The notes beneath the pieces were generated by a model, which saw nothing but the letters and a program-made list of their open reading frames with translations, was not told the origin of the DNA and made no database searches. Below, piece by piece: positions 4,390-5,014 of a DNA stretch of 5,014 bases. Positions within the stretch are counted from its first letter, which is position 1. Each line of letters opens with the position of its first letter. The translations under genes and the position numbers were made by a program. This DNA comes from Marinobacter sp. (lineage in GTDB: Bacteria > Pseudomonadota > Gammaproteobacteria > Pseudomonadales > Oleiphilaceae). The stretch lies in NCBI GenBank assembly GCA_017643965.1, contig JAEPMM010000271.1, positions 1 to 5,014 of the forward strand. Reading direction: 5' to 3'.

Positions 4390-5014
4390 TCAGCGCAGGT
4401 TGAAGCGAACCGGCAGTGCATAGCGGAAACGCTCGCCGGGCATGGTGGCGGGTACTTCCGGCAGGGGTGCCGCTTGCGCCAGCATGGTCATGGCCGCGTC
4501 ATCCAGCAGAGTGTGGCCGGAGGATTCTCGCAAGGCCACGTCCACCAGCGTGCCGCTGCGGTTGAACTCGAATACGATCACCGGAGAGCCTTCCTGACCC
4601 AGTCGGCGGGCCCTGCGGGGGTATTCGTAGAAACGGCTGAGGTGTCGGCTCAGCCGGCTCAGGTATTCATCCACGTTGCGGGACGTGCCGGCGCTGAGTT
4701 CCACCTGCTGGTTTTGGCGCTGGTTGTCCGCGCTCTGTTCGGCGGTATCGTCAGTCTTCTGCTCGGTATCGGTTTGTTCCGGGCTTTCCGCAGCCGGTTC
4801 AGGTTCTGGCTCGTTCTCAAGTTCAGGTTCAGGTTCTGGCTCTGGCTCAGGTGCAGGTCTTGACTCCGCAGCAAGCTCCTCAGGTTCCGGTGGAACGGGC
4901 TTCTGGCGGGGCGCTCCGGCCAGAGCGATCTTCATGGCTGGTGTGGAATTCACGGCGGCCTCGCCCAGGGGGTTGAGGGTAGGCACGTTTTTCGGAATCG
5001 CGAGCGCCATGGCA
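4390..5014 (-). CDS. tonB: TonB family energy-transducing protein, 5' end outside the window
   Basis: The reading frame is open at the right edge. The Met at 5010 is probably internal, since the N-terminal membrane helix and its cytoplasmic start are missing. Counting from that Met, residues 1-50 form a Pro-rich stretch, 54-72 a run of Glu-Pro repeats, 75-105 a Gln/Asp/Glu-rich spacer, and 113-206 the periplasmic TonB C-terminal domain. That domain shows YEYPRRARRLGQEGSPVIVFEF, split here as YEYPRRARRL (128-137) and GSPVIVFEFN (141-150), then SSGHTLLDDAA (163-173) and APLPEVP (181-187). TonB links the ExbBD proton motor to outer-membrane receptors for iron complexes, vitamin B12 and similar cargo. 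ExbB/ExbD and receptors are not in the window. The rigid Glu-Pro segment normally spans the periplasm; here it is all acidic, without the usual Lys-Pro run. The gene ends with TGA at 4392-4390 and has its own terminator. Confidence 0.9.
   Translation of the reverse strand, partial: AMALAIPKNVPTLNPLGEAAVNSTPAMKIALAGAPRQKPVPPEPEELAAESRPAPEPEPEPEPELENEPEPEPAAESPEQTDTEQKTDDTAEQSADNQRQNQQVELSAGTSRNVDEYLSRLSRHLSRFYEYPRRARRLGQEGSPVIVFEFNRSGTLVDVALRESSGHTLLDDAAMTMLAQAAPLPEVPATMPGERFRYALPVRFNLR
4795..4848 (-). repeat. Hexanucleotide repeat coding the Glu-Pro run of TonB
   Basis: About eight imperfect copies of a six-base unit (GAACCT/GAGCCA variants on the minus strand) encode Glu-Pro pairs, interrupted once by ELEN. 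Loss or gain of whole units keeps the frame, so the length of the periplasmic spacer could vary between strains. Confidence 0.8.

Noticed and set aside
4318..4425. Minus-strand frame of about 35 codons overlapping the end of tonB, ending DIKVIGATRA
   Set aside because: It has no ribosome binding site, is short and unrecognised, and is better explained as tonB coding sequence plus the NtrC dyad region.

Overview
All five protein genes lie on the minus strand of a moderately GC-rich window. The content is a solitary T6SS Hcp of the Vibrio type, a nitrite/formate channel, a phosphatase-kinase fusion, TonB, and nitrogen control through sigma-54. This suggests a marine or free-living gammaproteobacterium such as Marinobacter or a relative. 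The genus is an inference from gene content, not a match I could run.

In transcription order (high to low coordinates), the window holds: (1) the C-terminal part of a TonB protein (4390-5014, 5' end outside the window), closed by an intrinsic terminator at 4283-4312; (2) a control region (about 4103-4367) for a formate/nitrite-transporter (FNT) gene; (3) the FNT channel (3284-4102); (4) 10 nt further on, a PP2C phosphatase-Ser/Thr kinase fusion with one C-terminal membrane helix (1546-3273); (5) a 227-nt regulatory gap; (6) hcp (800-1318) with its own terminator (744-777); (7) a SprT-like zinc metallopeptidase (1-667) that runs off the left edge.

The FNT control region is the most informative part. 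It holds a near-perfect NtrC dyad (4351-4367) and, about 120 bp downstream, a -24/-12 sigma-54 promoter (4250-4265). A leader of about 137 nt follows. It carries two stem-loops whose hexaloops fit the ANTAR A-x-x-G-x-x pattern, and the second overlaps the 5' arm of a 19-bp intrinsic terminator ending just before the ribosome binding site. This is the expected layout for two-level control by NtrC (nitrogen limitation) and a NasT/NasR-type antiterminator (nitrate/nitrite). It argues that the channel imports nitrite for assimilation, and that the co-transcribed phosphatase-kinase belongs to the same response.

The hcp gene also has a sigma-54-like element (1383-1398). Upstream of it lie two dyads of the form GCAA-N4-TTGC, 41 bp apart centre to centre, at about -97 and -138 from the predicted start. 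This looks like a binding-site pair for a VasH-like enhancer-binding protein. No other T6SS gene is present, so hcp is an orphan locus here. The window thus places two separate sigma-54 units next to each other, joined by a kinase-phosphatase gene. All regulatory assignments come from reading sequence motifs and have not been computed or tested.
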